A DNA stretch of 64,000 nucleotides, from assembly GCA_965227935.1 (NCBI GenBank), contig CBDDGS010000019.1, forward strand, positions 2,356,001 to 2,420,000. Reading direction: 5' to 3'. A program made the translations under genes and the position numbers. Below, one piece after another: positions 61,460 through 64,000 of the stretch; the stretch's first letter is position 1; each line of letters starts with the position of its first letter. The notes beneath the pieces were generated by a model that made no database searches, was not told where the DNA came from, and saw nothing but the letters and a program-made list of their open reading frames with translations. This DNA comes from JAWPMT01 sp965227935. Its GTDB lineage: Bacteria; Bacteroidota; Bacteroidia; Cytophagales; Cyclobacteriaceae.

Positions 61460-62344
61460 ATGAGAAGAATACTAACTATCACATGTCTTTCTATTGCTTG
61501 CAGTGTTGCAGGCATTTGTCAGCCTTTCAAGCCCTTTGAAGCTCGCGAAAAGCGACTGGTGCAGAGCATCAGCCTATCAGCCGCCTCAGACACGCTGTAT
61601 TGCGCGCTTCCACACAGGGAATTGCTGGAGAAGAAAGGTGAATCCATCGCGGACAAGACACCAAGGTTGGCCATCTACCGGTCCAGACACAGCAACGGAA
61701 TCTGGCAATCTCCCGAGCTTCTCCCCTTTTCCGGCAGCTACAAGGACTATGAACCTACGCTCATGCCCGGCAAGGACATCCTCTTATACAATTCAAATCG
61801 GCCACTGACCGGTACCGCCCCCTCGGCCAAGAACAACATTTGGTTTTCACGGTGCATTGAAGGCAGCTGGCAGACGCCAAAGTCTCTGCAAATGATCAAT
61901 ACGGAAACACAGGAAGAGTCTTACCCTTCAGTCTCTCTGGACGGCTTGATGTTTTATGTGGCTGAAAGATATGAAGATGGCGCGGCGTCCTATCGGATCA
62001 TGCAGACGGTATTTCAAGGGGAAGAAACACCGCCAGGTGAGCCGCTCGTTTTTGACAACCTTACCGATATTGGCGATCCATGCGTCGCACCCGATGGCTC
62101 CTATCTTATCTTCACCCATTTCGATCCTGACAACTGGCAACAGTCCTGTGATCTGTACATCGCCTTCCGAGGAACAGATCAGCAATGGGGAGATCCCCGG
62201 CCGCTGAAAATGCTAAACTCCCAGGGGCCCGATTTTGCGGCTTACATTTCTCCAGATCAAAAAACCCTCTACTACAGAAAGAACTACTCATTCGTGACGG
62301 CCAACCTGGAAGACATACTCTCGTCCTTGCAGTCCGGACCCTAG
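61460..62344 (+). CDS. exported PD40-like beta-propeller protein
   Basis: A 294-residue secreted protein (ILTITCLSIACSVAGIC signal). The body shows repeated PD40/WD40-like elements: YEPTLMPGKDILLYNSNRP, EESYPSVSLDGLMFYVAERY, DIGDPCVAPDGSYLIFTHFD and PDFAAYISPDQKTLYYRK. ATG 61460 is preferred over GTG-containing start further upstream. Follows the permease by 62 bp and may be its operon partner. Its stop lies in a GC-rich hairpin. Confidence 0.8.
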   Translation: MRRILTITCLSIACSVAGICQPFKPFEAREKRLVQSISLSAASDTLYCALPHRELLEKKGESIADKTPRLAIYRSRHSNGIWQSPELLPFSGSYKDYEPTLMPGKDILLYNSNRPLTGTAPSAKNNIWFSRCIEGSWQTPKSLQMINTETQEESYPSVSLDGLMFYVAERYEDGAASYRIMQTVFQGEETPPGEPLVFDNLTDIGDPCVAPDGSYLIFTHFDPDNWQQSCDLYIAFRGTDQQWGDPRPLKMLNSQGPDFAAYISPDQKTLYYRKNYSFVTANLEDILSSLQSGP

Positions 62345-62350
62345 GTCCGG
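62334..62350. terminator. GC-rich hairpin at the stop of the propeller gene
   Basis: CCGGACC (62334-62340), loop CTA, GGTCCGG (62344-62350). Perfect 7-bp stem in the convergent space before the SDR gene. There is no T-run, so it may be a bidirectional pause rather than a true intrinsic terminator. Confidence 0.4.
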
Positions 62351-62369
62351 CAGGGTTCATCGATCCGAT

Positions 62370-63182
62370 TTATGATGCCCTTTTTGAAAGGAGTGCCCTG
62401 AATAACCTCTCTCTCAATCGGCTAGGCAATAATCGGAGCACTCTGAAGCCAAAGGATACGTTCACCCAATATTCTCTTTTCGGACGCTTGGCCAACGAGG
62501 CCTTCGTGATCGCTTTGGCAACGTGGACTGGATCCCTCTTCACACCATGCAGGATTTTTGTGCCTTGCCTCTTGACATTTTTCAGCGCATTGACATACAA
62601 GGACTCCTCATCGACGTCATCAAGTACCTCGACTGACCGCTGGATAAAAGGTGTCAAATGACCACCCGGTCTGATGGTCACCACTTTCATATCTAACATC
62701 GAAAGCTCCTGCCTCAACACATCTGTGTAGCAGTCGAGCATCTTCTTCGTCATGCCATAGATCTGCAGAGGCATCATGGCCAGCGCCGACTCCGAACCCA
62801 CATTAATCACTTTCCCCTTTCTAGGGTGAAGCAGCGGAAAGAAAGCATCTACGATCCTTTGGGCTGCCAATACATTTACGGACAAGATCTTCTCAAATTG
62901 GTCGGCGCGCGCTTCCACCAATGGAAACTGATCGAACCAGCCTGCATTGTTGATGATCACGTCCAAGCCATCTGTCAACCACCCCACTTCGAGCAGTGCC
63001 TTATCGACTGAATCCTTGTCCGTGACGTCCATTACCACAGGGACCATGTGCTCGGATTTAGGCAGAGATGCTAAACGATCCCGGTCAATATCAGCAGCAA
63101 AGACACGACATCCGTTCTCAACAAGAAGGTTGACAGTGGCTGCGCCAATACCTCCGGCAGCACCTGTAATCAGTATATCCAT
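62370..63182 (-). CDS. short-chain dehydrogenase/reductase
   Basis: A 270-residue classical SDR. The cofactor loop is TGAAGGIGAATV, with ADIDRDRL after the second strand (Asp preference points to NAD), then NNAG in VIINNAGWFDQ, and the catalytic YGMTKK (Tyr and Lys) preceded by INVGSESALAM. The C-terminal 80 residues extend beyond the fold. Substrate unknown. Convergent with the propeller gene. Confidence 0.92.
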   Translation of the reverse strand: MDILITGAAGGIGAATVNLLVENGCRVFAADIDRDRLASLPKSEHMVPVVMDVTDKDSVDKALLEVGWLTDGLDVIINNAGWFDQFPLVEARADQFEKILSVNVLAAQRIVDAFFPLLHPRKGKVINVGSESALAMMPLQIYGMTKKMLDCYTDVLRQELSMLDMKVVTIRPGGHLTPFIQRSVEVLDDVDEESLYVNALKNVKRQGTKILHGVKRDPVHVAKAITKASLAKRPKREYWVNVSFGFRVLRLLPSRLRERLFRALLSKRAS

Positions 63183-63302
63183 ATCGCTTTGTCAAGAAGT
63201 GCGGTCATAATGCCCCCAATGGAATCAATCCACACCGATGAGGGAAAATACCAATTCCTTCGGAATCTCTATATACTTGTACATCACCTAACCTGTGAAA
63301 TT

Positions 63303-64000
63303 ATGCTTCGTACGTTCGCCTTCGTTCTTGTATGTATACTCCTGGCCCAATGCGAAACGGCCACAAAAGCGCCTGCCAAGCCCAATTCGACGCCAGCCAC
63401 CTACAGTGACCTCGTGGCCATCTTCCACGAGTGGCGGGCATTTGAGCAACCGCCGTTGCGACAGGGAGCACCTGACTACACTGAGGCGACTTTCATGCGA
63501 CGTCTTCCAGATTTTCGGAAGATGCAATCACGATTGATCGCCATGGATACCACAGGCTGGTCGGTAGAGCAGCAAGTGGACTGGTGTATCGTATGGGGAG
63601 AAATGAATGGCTTTGACTTCAACCAGCGTGTGCTTCAGCCGTGGGCGCGAGATCCAGCCTATTACAAATCCCTTTGGATGTCGCGTAGCGATGTGCCCGC
63701 CCACGAAGGCCCCACCCACCATGGCACGACAGAACTGTGGACTTACGACTTCCCTGTATCAGGCAACGAGCGTGACCGACTCCTGAGTGACCTGGCAGTG
63801 ATCCCCCCTCTCAACGAGCAAGCCAAGGGCAATCTCACTGGCAATGCAAAGGACCTGTGGGTTACGGGCATACGTGACATAAGATCGCAGAGTACCAACC
63901 TTGCCTCCATCTTGGAACTGGAAGGTGTCGAGAGCGACCAGGAAATCGTCGATGCTGTGAACGCAGCGATGACCTCTACAGATGATCTGGTCCAGTGGTT
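63303..64000 (+). CDS. DUF885 family lipoprotein, 3' end cut by window
   Basis: Open from ATG 63303 to the end of the window (232 codons, no stop). Signal peptide and lipobox MLRTFAFVLVCILLAQC. The following LVAIFHEWRAFEQPP and FRKMQSRLIAMDTTGWSVEQ with VDWCIVWGEMNGFDFN match the N-terminal region of DUF885, a family of putative metallopeptidase-like proteins of about 580 residues with a later HExxH-type motif that lies outside the window. Confidence 0.82.
   Translation, partial: MLRTFAFVLVCILLAQCETATKAPAKPNSTPATYSDLVAIFHEWRAFEQPPLRQGAPDYTEATFMRRLPDFRKMQSRLIAMDTTGWSVEQQVDWCIVWGEMNGFDFNQRVLQPWARDPAYYKSLWMSRSDVPAHEGPTHHGTTELWTYDFPVSGNERDRLLSDLAVIPPLNEQAKGNLTGNAKDLWVTGIRDIRSQSTNLASILELEGVESDQEIVDAVNAAMTSTDDLVQW

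Overview
The window looks like chromosomal DNA from a member of the Bacteroidota, most likely a free-living Cytophagales-type bacterium. The signs are: two large exported proteins with C-terminal type IX secretion (T9SS) sorting domains (27995-30916 and 52259-54676); TAnnTTTG promoter boxes (the Bacteroidota -7 element) ahead of many genes; large FtsX/MacB-type permeases without a neighbouring ATPase; a PadR regulator paired with a permease; DUF2807, DUF2490, DUF1015 and DUF6807 proteins; a short histone-H1-like protein; and a serine palmitoyltransferase-like alpha-oxoamine synthase. Genus and species cannot be called from the sequence alone. I see no rRNA, tRNA, CRISPR array, prophage, plasmid or transposase gene.

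Layout. 1-3.0 kb: an ABC permease cut by the left edge, divergent from two paralogous GSG-turn lipoproteins (DUF2807), with three TTGTCA repeats at exact 10-bp spacing between them. 3.3-12.7 kb: a helix-turn-helix regulator, a sodium:neurotransmitter-type symporter, a lipoprotein made of one duplicated domain, msrA, a PhoX-like phosphatase, a MATE exporter and an SRPBCC protein. 12.7-24.4 kb: housekeeping genes, namely a TPR protein, cca, the ligA-DUF6913-dapA operon, the H1-like gene, the alpha-oxoamine synthase, and the tightly packed accC-DUF1015-maf-DnaJ operon. 24.4-27.8 kb: sdaAB-TolC-adaptor, three genes joined by ATGA overlaps. 28-36.4 kb: a T9SS protein, thyA, a Gfo/Idh/MocA oxidoreductase, a DUF6807 protein, and a DinB/Crp cluster. 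36.6-49 kb: a lipoprotein, a 1037-residue ABCG-type transporter with an N-terminal extension, an RsmF-like methyltransferase, a pseudouridine synthase divergent from a SMUG2-like glycosylase, a YkvI transporter with an M20 hydrolase, and an ArsC-amidase-metallohydrolase operon. 49-64 kb: PadR plus permease behind a large inverted repeat, a secreted metzincin-like protease, an AraC / exported DJ-1 / BNR-propeller cluster, a third permease, a PD40-like protein, an SDR and a truncated DUF885 lipoprotein.

Coding density is very high. The longest stretch without a gene is 34436-34903. The most unusual non-coding signals are three. A 19-bp sequence occurs at two intergenic sites: as an inverted pair bounding a 172-bp MITE-like element at 33261-33432, and once ahead of a run of hairpins at 10624-10782. 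A nested palindromic element sits at 34529-34663. A near-perfect 21-bp inverted repeat lies directly upstream of padR at 49033-49100. No clearly new multi-gene defence or biosynthetic system is visible; the best candidates for undescribed biology are these repeats, the GSG lipoprotein pair and the exported DJ-1/BNR gene pair.
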